Positions 1-9,291 of a stretch of 64,000 nt of DNA are shown here, piece after piece; the stretch's first letter is position 1, and every line of letters begins with the position of its first letter. Under the pieces are notes generated by a model. The model was not told where the DNA came from, did not search any database, and saw only the letters and a list, made by a program, of their open reading frames with translations. The translations under genes and the position numbers were made by a program. The stretch is from Winogradskyella litoriviva (GTDB lineage: Bacteria; Bacteroidota; Bacteroidia; Flavobacteriales; Flavobacteriaceae), in contig NZ_JABRWQ010000005.1 of assembly GCF_013249065.1 (NCBI RefSeq), positions 1 through 64,000 on the forward strand, read 5' to 3'.

Positions 1-3000
1 AGTCATCATCACAAACAATAATATCATTAGGTTGGTTGGCAACAGGTTGCGGATTTATAATTAATTGAAAAGGGTAGATAGCATAACATTGGGTAGTACT
101 ATATTCTACTCTAGCAAAAAGTGTTTCTATTGAGTTTTGGTATAAATAATTTGTGTCTAGCGGATTCTCCTTGTTGTCAGCATCAGTTTGGTTTGCGTAA
201 TAACCAATAATTAAATTAAATGTATCATTAAGTATAATTTCATTGATTTCTAATAAATTGACTTGATTTTCATTGTTTTCACAAATATTATAAGATTCAA
301 AATCATTGATTTGTGGAGGACTATTTAAAATGATGTCAAAAGGTACAATATCAAAACAGTCTGTAGTTGCATTTCTAATCTTAGCATAGATAGTTTGAGG
401 GTTTGACGTGTTAGTGTAGGCTAATGGATTTTGAATCCGATTATTATCATCAAGTAAATCCTCTTCCGATTCAAAATAAGAGAAGTCTACGTTATATTGT
501 CTTCCGTCAAGAATATCTAATTCTATTTCTGTTAAGTCCCATTCTTGCGTATAGTTATAATTATCAGCACAGTCTATTAAAGATTTTCCAAATTTCACTT
601 CAGGAAGTGATAACGTGTTAATGCTAAATTGTTGTATATCAAAACAACCAGAGTTCATATTTTCAATACGAGCATAAATTATTTGAGGATTACTAGTTGA
701 TGTATAATTTAATGGTATTGCATTGGTGCCAACTTGCGCATTAAGAGGTGAAAAGTGAAACGAAACATTTAAGTTAGTGGTGCTGCCAGCACTTATTTCT
801 TCTATTTTTTCAATTAAATTCGTTGTCGCTAAACCTGTTTTGTTAACGTCGCATTCAAAAATATCAGTTGGATTATTATATATTGGTGCTTGGCGCACTT
901 CTATTTGCATTGGTGCTACTTTAAAGCAATTGCTTTCTAAAATATTTTCTAATCTTACATATAAAGTTTGAGGATTAGAATTAGCAACGTATGGATTGTT
1001 TTTATCAATTGCATTGTCACTATTAATGGCATCCTCTTCAGACTCAAAATACAATACTTCTATATTTTCCTGTCCATTAATTATCTTAATGTCATTATTT
1101 GTTAATATGAAACCAGAAGGATTATAAGGTGTTATTTCGCAACTTATATAATCTGTAATGGAATTAAGTTGAGGTTGGTCATAAATTAGAACATTAAATC
1201 TAAATACTGTAAAACATTCCGAAGATTCTATTTGTGCTCTTACAAAAATCTCTTTACTTTCTGTTGTATAATTATTTGGATTTGAAATAGCATTTACATT
1301 GTCTGTGGCATTATCATAGGTTTCGAAAAAAGTAAAAATAAGATTATCATTTGCGGCTGATATTTCAGGAATTACGGTTTCTAAATTAATAGTAGATATA
1401 CCATCTTGATCTTCATCACAAACAATTATAGGTTCAGGATTAACAGCATTAATTGAATTTGTGATATTTACTTGAATCGTAGTAAAGTTATAGCATTGGT
1501 TAGGAGAAAATATATCGAGAATCCTAGCGTAAAATAATTGTTGGTCTCCTTCTATACTGTATTCTTCATTAATAGAATTAACTTGATTTAATGCATCTTC
1601 TTCGGTAGAAAATAATTCTACTGAGGTTATAATATTTTGGTTTTGTTTTATAATGTCAATTAATGGAGGAATTGAAATCGTAGTATAGTTTGTTGTAGCA
1701 TCTGCATTGCCACAATAATCTATTATCATAGGTTGTGGATTATAAATAGATTCAATTTCGTAGGTTATTTTTGAACTGTGTGTACAATCAAAATATCTAG
1801 AGTTTATATAAATACTCTGGTTATTAGCTATTTCTAAAACGGAATTTGGATCTAACTCATTAACATATGAATTTCTATCTTCCTCTGTTAAATAATATTT
1901 TAAAATAATATCATCGTAGCCACTTTTAAGTTCGTTAGTTAATGCAGATAAATCTACATTTGTAACTCCATCGTTAGAAGGGTCGTCACATTCAGAAAAT
2001 ACTATGTTATCTTTTAAAACGTTAAACAGTAGGTTTTTATGTATTTCTATAGACATTCTAGTAGGACAGTTTTCATCAGAAAATCTAACATAAAAAGGCA
2101 AGGAGAATACAGGGTCGGAAATATGTAAAATAGGAAAATCGAGATGGTCTGGATATGTTATTAATGCAAATAAAACGTCGTATTCTGGATGTTCCGCAAA
2201 ATACTCATCTCTCAATTCAATGGCATTGAAATCTGTAGTATAGCTATAATAGTCAATAACTTCTCCATTACCAATATATTCATTGTAATTAGGATCCATG
2301 CATTGGTTGATAATTATATTATTAAGAACAGGAGATGATACATAGACATAATTTACTGGGACAATAGAGGAACAGCCATTTATATTACTCTGTACTCTGG
2401 CAAAAAAACCAAGTGGTTCATTTTCAACATCAGGAAATAAAAAGATTTCATTTATTGTGTTAAAAGCATCTTCCTCTGTATTATAATATGTTACAGAAGT
2501 GTCAAAATTATAGTTAGCCACAATTAGATCTAGAACACTTAAATTTGTGAATGTAGTTTCTAATATAGAACCGTTACAGACTTCGATAGAAACTTCATTT
2601 ATTTCTGGAGAGTTGTACACCGTAATATTAAAACTGCCTATTTGAAGGCAATCTCCACTCGTGCTTTCTATTCTTACATAAATGGTTTCAGATTCTACAA
2701 TATTTTGATAAATACCGTTAATCGTATTAGTATTATTCTGAGCATCATCTTGAGTTAAATGGTAGCTGATCGTATAATTGGTAGACGGCAAGTTCTCGTA
2801 GATTTCATCATTTTTTAAAAGAGGGAAATCAAAGTCATATATACCATCACTAGGTAAATCATCACATATAGAAATATCTAAAATAGTAGCAGCTTCTTGA
2901 AATTCAGTAATTTCTATTACAATGGAATCTTCCATATTACAACTCTCACTAGGAGAAGGGATGTCTACGAGGACACGGTAAGTCCCAGATTGGTAGACGT

Positions 3001-3931
3001 TTAATGTGGAGTTATTCTCACCAGTAATAATAGTGTCGTTTAAATACCATGTGTATATAGCATCGGTATTATTAATGTCAGCATTTAATGTTAAGTCACT
3101 TCCGCAAATACTTTGGTCTGGGCCTAAATCTATAGAATTACCAAATCCTTCTGCAGAAATAAAAACAGCAGAATCAAAACGTTCATCTATATGTTCTGCA
3201 ATTATAAATTTTATATGATACGTTTCGTTTGGGATTATAGCACTGGTTGCAATTAAAACACTAGTGTTACCGTTAAAATTTGTGTAGTCTAGATTATAGC
3301 CTTGAAAATATGAATCGTTTTGGGCATCGCAAAATTCACCAATATTTGGATGTATAGTATTTGTGCTAATCGCATCGGTGGTTTCTGGAATTGTTGCTAT
3401 GTTGATGTAAGGATCTGTAGTTCCGGCACGTTTTATAAGGATTGCAAAAACATCCTTAAAAGTACATGGATATTCTTGCTGATACTCATCTGAGGCAAAT
3501 AGGTATTTAAAAGCTATAAAATTATTAACTGAAGAAAAATCAAACTCAATAGACGTAGCATTTAGAGTTTGACTTATGCCAAGAACATCTTGTATGTCGG
3601 AATCTGTGAGCCAATCTATTTCACCTTCACTTAGGTTTTCAGTAATTAATGTATTTCCAGCAGATGAAACACTACCAGTTGATAGTATCAAACCATTTTG
3701 AAGTGGGAAAGTTGAAGCTCCTCTATCGAAAGTACCATAACTAATAATATTATTAATACTACCATTAATTGCAGAAGTAACATTGCTAACCGTTGTACAG
3801 TCATTATTTATTAAATTACTAATGAGTTGGTTGGGTTGTTGAGAACTGTCCGTAGAAATCTGTTGTGCATTTAATTGATAAAAATGCAGAAACAGTGCAA
3901 AGAATGCATATATATGGGTTTTCTTCTTCAA
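1..3931 (-). CDS. Giant secreted repeat protein, choice-of-anchor L type (C-terminus beyond left edge)
   Basis: Partial gene: about 1310 codons are visible and the frame is still open at window base 1. The frame opens after a stop at 3964-3962 and has no ATG before the signal peptide. The TTG at 3931-3929 is the best start, because it gives a Lys-rich n-region, a hydrophobic core and an Ala-Gln-Gln cleavage region. After the signal comes a choice-of-anchor L-like domain closely resembling the one in the gene at 4044-8885 (both share WLTDSD, NATSIEFDF and YPC/FPC stretches). Next is one Ig-like domain, then about eleven Cys-rich modules, the last ending in an Asn-Gln-Pro...Val-Cys-Asp-Asp-Asp stretch at the window edge. 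By analogy with its neighbour it should end in a T9SS type B sorting domain, but that part is not visible. Probable role: exported surface adhesin or stalk protein. Confidence 0.85.
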   Translation of the reverse strand, partial: MKKKTHIYAFFALFLHFYQLNAQQISTDSSQQPNQLISNLINNDCTTVSNVTSAINGSINNIISYGTFDRGASTFPLQNGLILSTGSVSSAGNTLITENLSEGEIDWLTDSDIQDVLGISQTLNATSIEFDFSSVNNFIAFKYLFASDEYQQEYPCTFKDVFAILIKRAGTTDPYINIATIPETTDAISTNTIHPNIGEFCDAQNDSYFQGYNLDYTNFNGNTSVLIATSAIIPNETYHIKFIIAEHIDERFDSAVFISAEGFGNSIDLGPDQSICGSDLTLNADINNTDAIYTWYLNDTIITGENNSTLNVYQSGTYRVLVDIPSPSESCNMEDSIVIEITEFQEAATILDISICDDLPSDGIYDFDFPLLKNDEIYENLPSTNYTISYHLTQDDAQNNTNTINGIYQNIVESETIYVRIESTSGDCLQIGSFNITVYNSPEINEVSIEVCNGSILETTFTNLSVLDLIVANYNFDTSVTYYNTEEDAFNTINEIFLFPDVENEPLGFFARVQSNINGCSSIVPVNYVYVSSPVLNNIIINQCMDPNYNEYIGNGEVIDYYSYTTDFNAIELRDEYFAEHPEYDVLFALITYPDHLDFPILHISDPVFSLPFYVRFSDENCPTRMSIEIHKNLLFNVLKDNIVFSECDDPSNDGVTNVDLSALTNELKSGYDDIILKYYLTEEDRNSYVNELDPNSVLEIANNQSIYINSRYFDCTHSSKITYEIESIYNPQPMIIDYCGNADATTNYTTISIPPLIDIIKQNQNIITSVELFSTEEDALNQVNSINEEYSIEGDQQLFYARILDIFSPNQCYNFTTIQVNITNSINAVNPEPIIVCDEDQDGISTINLETVIPEISAANDNLIFTFFETYDNATDNVNAISNPNNYTTESKEIFVRAQIESSECFTVFRFNVLIYDQPQLNSITDYISCEITPYNPSGFILTNNDIKIINGQENIEVLYFESEEDAINSDNAIDKNNPYVANSNPQTLYVRLENILESNCFKVAPMQIEVRQAPIYNNPTDIFECDVNKTGLATTNLIEKIEEISAGSTTNLNVSFHFSPLNAQVGTNAIPLNYTSTSNPQIIYARIENMNSGCFDIQQFSINTLSLPEVKFGKSLIDCADNYNYTQEWDLTEIELDILDGRQYNVDFSYFESEEDLLDDNNRIQNPLAYTNTSNPQTIYAKIRNATTDCFDIVPFDIILNSPPQINDFESYNICENNENQVNLLEINEIILNDTFNLIIGYYANQTDADNKENPLDTNYLYQNSIETLFARVEYSTTQCYAIYPFQLIINPQPVANQPNDIIVCDDD

Positions 3932-3939
3932 TTTGGCAA

Positions 3940-3990
3940 TTATACAAAAAGAAGAAATGTCTTAAAATTACATAACTTCTTTTTGTATAA
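3940..3990 (-). terminator. Perfect 15-bp inverted repeat between two surface-protein genes
   Basis: The arms TTATACAAAAAGAAG (3940-3954) and CTTCTTTTTGTATAA (3976-3990) match perfectly around a 21-base loop. The hairpin lies 54 bases past the stop of the gene at 4044-8885 and ends 9 bases before the TTG start of the next gene. It could be an AT-rich terminator/attenuator or a structure that controls initiation downstream. The function is inferred; the repeat itself is plain in the sequence. Confidence 0.55.
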
Positions 3991-4043
3991 ATGTAAGAAA
4001 TATTAAGTAAATCAATGTTTAATTATGCTAAACTGAAAGATTT

Positions 4044-7000
4044 TTAACGTTTTAACGTAAAATGTCCTTTTACTTCAAAGGCAATAGTACCTCGTTGTAC
4101 TTGTGCTACATACCAATAATCACTTGTTGGCATTCTGTTTCCGTTGTAATAGCCATCCCAACCAGGTGATGTAGAATTTAATTGCTTTAAGAGTTTTCCG
4201 TAGCGATCAAAAATATTGATAATTGTGCCAGGCAGCGTTTCAATTCCTACAATGTGCCAAGTGTCAAAATCACCATCATTATTTGGTGTAAAGAATTTAG
4301 GGAAATCAACTACCAAAACTTCTTTAGTAGCACTAGCACAACCATTTAAATCTATAATTGTTAAGGTGTGGTAACCCATTGCTACATTTTCAAAATGATT
4401 AGATTCTTGAGGCTCAAAGTTGTCTAATTGGTACATGTAATCTCCAAGACCATCGCTAATGGTTACTGTGATATTGTTTGGGTCAGAAAAATCTACAATT
4501 TCTGTAGTTTCAATTGTTGCTGTTTCAGATTCTGATACACCAAAGTAATCCGTATTTTCACATCCAAACTGGGTGGTTACTGTAACCCAGTAGCTACCTA
4601 CTTCTGTAATTTCAATTTCAGGTGTAATTTCTCCTGTTGACCATAAATAAGTATCTGTGCTAATGTTTGTATTAGCAGATACTAATACAGAAGTGTTATC
4701 ACAAATAATTTGGTCTTCGATATCTATTACGGCAAGAGGGTTTACAATTGTATTAAAAGTAGTAATACTATAACAACCTGTATTATTGTTTTCTATTCTT
4801 GCATAAATTACTTCATTATCAAAAGCCATATATGGCGATTGTAATGCAGAATTATTTTCATTAGCTTGAAGCTCCGAGTTATGATAAGTAACTGTATAAT
4901 CATTTGGATTTTGACCTCCTAAAACGGTTGATGTTTGCTGAGATAAATTAAACTCCATAATGCCATCAAAATCATCATCACAAGTTATTAAGTCACTTGG
5001 TTGATTAGCTATAGGTAATGGGTTTATATTTAAATTAAACTCATAATAGGTAGAACAATGCGTTGTGCTATATTCTGTCCTAACAAATAGGGTGTCAAAA
5101 TCACTTTGATAGGTGTAATTAGTATCTAGAGCATTGGTATTGGCAATTGCATCTGCTTCATTATCAAAATAACTAAACAGCACATTGTAATTATTGTCTC
5201 TTGCAGCGAGATTAACCTCAGTTAAATCTACCGTTTGCATCTCATTGGCACAAGCATCAAAAATTTCAAAATCATTGATAATTGGAGGTTGATTTACAAT
5301 TAACTCAATAGGAATTGTAACATAACAATTAGATATTGTATTTGTCACTGTCATATAAACCGTTTGCGGATTTGAAGTATTTGTGTAATTATCCGGATTT
5401 GCAATTTCATTAATAGTGGCTTCAGAATCTGCAAAATTTTCGTAAAAACTAACTTCTAAGTCTTCTTGTCTTATATCTAGAATATTAGATTGAGCAAAAG
5501 TTAAATCGAATTGTAATGTTCCGTCTGTATCATCATCACATTCAATTAAAGAACCAGCAGGAGCTACTTCTGGTGTACTTATAACGTTAATTACAAAAGA
5601 TGTTATAGACTGACAGATGGTTCCATTATCTATTTGAACATAAATTTGTTGTGGATTTACTGTGTTTTCAAATTGAAGAGGAATCTCATTAACATCATTT
5701 ATAGCATCATTTTCTGAGGTAAAAAACTTAACACTTTGTATATCTGGAATACCAGCAGAAACCTCTGTAATTTTATCTGTAAAGTCAAACATAGTAGAAC
5801 CATCAACAACACTGTCATCACAGACTAGTATGTTGCTAGGCTCATTATACACAGGATTTGTTCCTACCTCAATCGTAAACGATGATGTGGTATAACAAGA
5901 CTCATCTGTTGTGTTATCTACTCTTACATAAATCTGTTGTGGGTTAGAAATGTTTTCATAAATATTAGATTTATCTATTGCATTGGTTTTATTATCTGCA
6001 TCAGACTGATTAATATAATACGAAACTTCCATGCCAGTTTGGCCGCTTAGAGCTTCGACATCTTTATTTTCAAAAATAAATTCTCCAATACCATCTGAGT
6101 TGTCTTCACAGAAATTAAGTTCATTTACATAGTTGGTTAAATCACCTACAAAAGGTAATCTATTAACAATGATGTCTAGTTCTTCTATGGCATAGCAACC
6201 TGTGTTTGTATTTTCTACACGCATCAATACAGTTTCAGTTTGTGCGTTGTAATTAATTGTGTCTGCTATTGCATTTTCATCTAGTTGAGCATCTGAAAGT
6301 GAATTGTGAAAAGTAACACTTCGGTCTGAAGTTGCTAAAACAGAATTTGGAATGCTATTATTTAAATTAATAATTGAAAAACCATCTCTATCGGCATCAC
6401 AAATAATAATATCATCTGGTTTTTCACTTTCTGGTGCTGGTAAAACAGTAACCTCAAAAGAATTGGTATCAGAACAGCCAGTGCTATCTGAAGTGATTCT
6501 TGCATACAGCGTAAATGGATTGCTGGTATTTGTATAAAAATTAGGGTAAGCATTGGTGTCGTCTTCGGCATCTTGTGCTGTTGGATAATAAGAAACGCTA
6601 AAACCTTCTAACCCGTCAGTAATTGATAAATCTAAAGTGGCTAATTCTGTGGTAGTAAAGCCATCTTGGTCTTCATCACATATGTCTAAACTAACAACGG
6701 AATCAAATTCAACAATTGGGTTTACAACTAGTTGAAAATCTGCAACTTCAGTACATGTTGTATTAGATAATGTAATATAGATAGTTTGTGGGTTGCTTGT
6801 GTTTTCGTAAGGTATTAATGTATTAATTGCATTAGTGTTGTTATCTCTATCGTCTTCAGAGGTATAGAATTCAACTGTAACATCCTCTAGTTCGTTGATT
6901 ATAGTTTCAGAAATATTAATAAAATCAAATTCTTCTATATTATTATTTCCTATATCACATAATGATACATCCTCAATAACAGTTCCTGTCAATAATAAAT

Positions 7001-8885
7001 TAGTATGAATTTCTACTGGTACAATAGAAGCACAACCAGAACTATTATTAGCTACTCTAACAAAAACTACTTGTACGTCAGCTGTAGTATTTTGATAATT
7101 TGTGTCATTAATTATAGGATTATCACCAGAAGCTGCATCAGTTGCAGATTCATGAAAACTTACAGTAACTCCAGTTAATCCTTCTAATACTTCAGGAATA
7201 ATAGAAGTTAAATCGAAAAAAGCAAAACCATCATGGTCACTGTCACAAGCATCGATAAAATGCGGTTCCATATTTATCACAGGACTTTCAATTACAGAAA
7301 TATCTAATGTAGTTGTGCTAATACAACCTGTTTCTGCGTTTTGTACACTTACAAATAACTGTTCTGTTGGGTTAGTATTTGTATATGGCATTGGGTATGC
7401 ATTGATACCAGCAGCAGCATCACTAGCAGTGCTATGGTAAGTAACTATTAAGCCAGATTGAGATAATGTAATTTCGGTATCCTTTAATTCGTTTAAATTC
7501 ATTGAGGTGCTTCCATCAGCTGTTTGATCATCACAAACTTCTAAAGGTGTTGGGTTTGTTATAATTGGTAAAGAATTTACAATTAGATCAAATGAAGAAA
7601 ATGCTAAACAACCATTTATTATATCTTCAATTCTTACATGTATTGTTTGTGGATTTCCTGAATTTTGAATTGGGCTGTTAATAGCATTAGTATTACTAAT
7701 GGCTTCTGCACTAGAATAATGATAAGAAATTGCATAATCTGATGCTGGTACAGAGGCCAAAACTTCGGCATCTTTTGTAGAAAGGTCAAAGGTTTCTACT
7801 CCATCACCGCTTGAATCATCGCACAAAGCAAAGTCTGTTATCGGTTCAGCAGTTTGTGTAGAACTTAAAGTAACATTAATATCATCTTCTATAATACAAG
7901 AGCTATCAGCAAGAGGCAGTGTAATTTCAACACGATAATTTCCACTTTGAGTAGCTGTTAATGTTGGTTGGTTTTCTGAAGGAATTTGAACATCATTAAA
8001 GTACCAAGAATATACAGCACTAGTATTTGCAATATTACCATCTAAAAAGGTGCTTGTAGCGCAAGTAGAAATGTCACCACCTAAATCTACAGAGGCATCA
8101 AAACTATTCCCTTCAATAAATACGGCCGAATCATAATTTTTATCCGTTTGATCGGCAATTACTAGTTTAATTTGATATTGAACATTTGGTTGAATAGTAG
8201 CCGTTGCAGATAATACTGTTGTTCTACCGTTATAATTTGTATCGCCTACATTATAACCTTCAAAATATTCTTCGTTTGAAGCAGGACAAAAACCTACAAT
8301 ATCTGCATGTACTGTTTTTGTATTAACAGGTGTGGTTGTTCCTGGTACTAATGCAATATTAGTATAAGGATCACTTGTGCCGCTTTGTCTAATTAAAAAG
8401 GCAAATCCATCGCTATATTCACAAGGAAAATTACCAAAATATTCTTCAGAGGCTAGAATATAATTAAATTGTATTTGATTTGAAATAGAGACAAAATCGA
8501 ATTCTATCGAAGTAGCGTTTACTGTACCAGAAATACCTAAGGCGGTTTCAAGATCACTATCTGTTAACCAAGTAGCATCACCATCATTTAAAATATCATT
8601 GTTTTGTCCATTACCTGCGGAATTGGCGTTACCTGTAGTTAAGACAATACCGTTTTCAAATGGAAAATCAGAAGAGGCTTTTTCAAAATAGCCATAACTG
8701 CCTATACCAATTGATGTTCCGTTAGAGGGTGATGAGATATTTGAGACTTCTACACAACCTTGGATAAGTGTATTTTGAATTAAGTCTTGAGGTGAAACTG
8801 AATTATCTACGGTAACCTGTTGTGCGTAAGAAATACCACAAAATAAGGCCATAAATAAGCAGAGGGAGCGATTTAAATAAGTCAT
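4044..8885 (-). CDS. Giant secreted T9SS type B protein, choice-of-anchor L plus 11 repeat modules
   Basis: 1613 residues. A signal peptide (about residues 1-21, ending Ser-Tyr-Ala before Gln-Gln) is followed by a choice-of-anchor L-like domain (about 26-265) and an Ig-like domain (about 270-340). Eleven modules of 85-90 residues follow, each opening with a Cys-Asp-Asp...Asp-Gly...Phe-Asp-Leu motif and closing with a Tyr-Val-Arg-Val-x-Asn...Gly-Cys-Tyr type strand. Then come a second Ig-like domain (WSTGE motif), a further beta domain and the C-terminal type B sorting domain (about 1520-1613; FFTPNNDGDFD, IFDRYGKLL, PGWDG, ending HFTLKR). Families with this tail are exported by the T9SS and attached to the surface. 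The binding partner is unknown; adhesion or matrix binding is an inference. ATG start; 406 bases of upstream non-coding DNA suggest its own promoter. Confidence 0.9.
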   Translation of the reverse strand: MTYLNRSLCLFMALFCGISYAQQVTVDNSVSPQDLIQNTLIQGCVEVSNISSPSNGTSIGIGSYGYFEKASSDFPFENGIVLTTGNANSAGNGQNNDILNDGDATWLTDSDLETALGISGTVNATSIEFDFVSISNQIQFNYILASEEYFGNFPCEYSDGFAFLIRQSGTSDPYTNIALVPGTTTPVNTKTVHADIVGFCPASNEEYFEGYNVGDTNYNGRTTVLSATATIQPNVQYQIKLVIADQTDKNYDSAVFIEGNSFDASVDLGGDISTCATSTFLDGNIANTSAVYSWYFNDVQIPSENQPTLTATQSGNYRVEITLPLADSSCIIEDDINVTLSSTQTAEPITDFALCDDSSGDGVETFDLSTKDAEVLASVPASDYAISYHYSSAEAISNTNAINSPIQNSGNPQTIHVRIEDIINGCLAFSSFDLIVNSLPIITNPTPLEVCDDQTADGSTSMNLNELKDTEITLSQSGLIVTYHSTASDAAAGINAYPMPYTNTNPTEQLFVSVQNAETGCISTTTLDISVIESPVINMEPHFIDACDSDHDGFAFFDLTSIIPEVLEGLTGVTVSFHESATDAASGDNPIINDTNYQNTTADVQVVFVRVANNSSGCASIVPVEIHTNLLLTGTVIEDVSLCDIGNNNIEEFDFINISETIINELEDVTVEFYTSEDDRDNNTNAINTLIPYENTSNPQTIYITLSNTTCTEVADFQLVVNPIVEFDSVVSLDICDEDQDGFTTTELATLDLSITDGLEGFSVSYYPTAQDAEDDTNAYPNFYTNTSNPFTLYARITSDSTGCSDTNSFEVTVLPAPESEKPDDIIICDADRDGFSIINLNNSIPNSVLATSDRSVTFHNSLSDAQLDENAIADTINYNAQTETVLMRVENTNTGCYAIEELDIIVNRLPFVGDLTNYVNELNFCEDNSDGIGEFIFENKDVEALSGQTGMEVSYYINQSDADNKTNAIDKSNIYENISNPQQIYVRVDNTTDESCYTTSSFTIEVGTNPVYNEPSNILVCDDSVVDGSTMFDFTDKITEVSAGIPDIQSVKFFTSENDAINDVNEIPLQFENTVNPQQIYVQIDNGTICQSITSFVINVISTPEVAPAGSLIECDDDTDGTLQFDLTFAQSNILDIRQEDLEVSFYENFADSEATINEIANPDNYTNTSNPQTVYMTVTNTISNCYVTIPIELIVNQPPIINDFEIFDACANEMQTVDLTEVNLAARDNNYNVLFSYFDNEADAIANTNALDTNYTYQSDFDTLFVRTEYSTTHCSTYYEFNLNINPLPIANQPSDLITCDDDFDGIMEFNLSQQTSTVLGGQNPNDYTVTYHNSELQANENNSALQSPYMAFDNEVIYARIENNNTGCYSITTFNTIVNPLAVIDIEDQIICDNTSVLVSANTNISTDTYLWSTGEITPEIEITEVGSYWVTVTTQFGCENTDYFGVSESETATIETTEIVDFSDPNNITVTISDGLGDYMYQLDNFEPQESNHFENVAMGYHTLTIIDLNGCASATKEVLVVDFPKFFTPNNDGDFDTWHIVGIETLPGTIINIFDRYGKLLKQLNSTSPGWDGYYNGNRMPTSDYWYVAQVQRGTIAFEVKGHFTLKR

Positions 8886-9291
8886 TTAGTTTCGGTTAAG
8901 TTTAAAAGTTGTAGTGTAGGGTAGATTTGGGGCTAACGCATACACATACTTTAATACGGCCGAAAAGTAGAACTAATAAAGATGAAATACAAATAAATAC
9001 GTTGAAATACGTAAAATGTTAACATTTGATACGAAATATCAAAGAAAATACCGACAAAAAGTAAAATAAATCGATTTTTCCTATTCATCTACTGATTCAA
9101 AAATGTGCAAAAAAGCAAAATTTAAATCAAAGGAATCAATTTATCTTATTTTCTAAATTTAAAATTTGAGGGAAAATATTTTTATATTAAAGGAGGGAAT
9201 TAACTCTGAAAAAAGTTAACATGGATAAAATTATAATAAGCTTTGTATAAATCCAAATTAATAAGATGAATGGTTTAAAATTTTAACACTT
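8886..9291. other. 406-bp non-coding gap upstream of the 4044-8885 gene
   Basis: Very AT-rich DNA between two minus-strand surface-protein genes. No credible ORF: an ATG at 9222 gives only nine codons. It must hold the promoter of the 4044-8885 gene, but I find no clean TAnnTTTG box on the minus strand. It contains a perfect palindrome at 9014-9027 and nearby repeats of AAATACG. A purine-rich AGGAGGG on the plus strand near 9191-9197 serves no visible gene. Confidence 0.5.
9014..9027. promoter_or_regulatory. 14-bp perfect palindrome, candidate operator
   Basis: AAATGTTAACATTT is a perfect dyad flanked on both sides by ATACG-type repeats. It lies about 130 bases upstream of the start of the 4044-8885 gene. 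A dimeric regulator site is possible. In DNA this AT-rich, chance palindromes are not rare, so the call is tentative. Confidence 0.3.

Noticed and set aside
424..3218. Plus-strand ORFs of 64-70 codons at 424, 777 and 3006
   Set aside because: They lie antisense to the continuous minus-strand frame of a giant surface protein and have no family features. They are shadows.
9222..9251. Nine-codon ORF behind an AGGAGGG on the plus strand
   Set aside because: The purine run is too far from the ATG, the peptide is very short and nothing supports expression.
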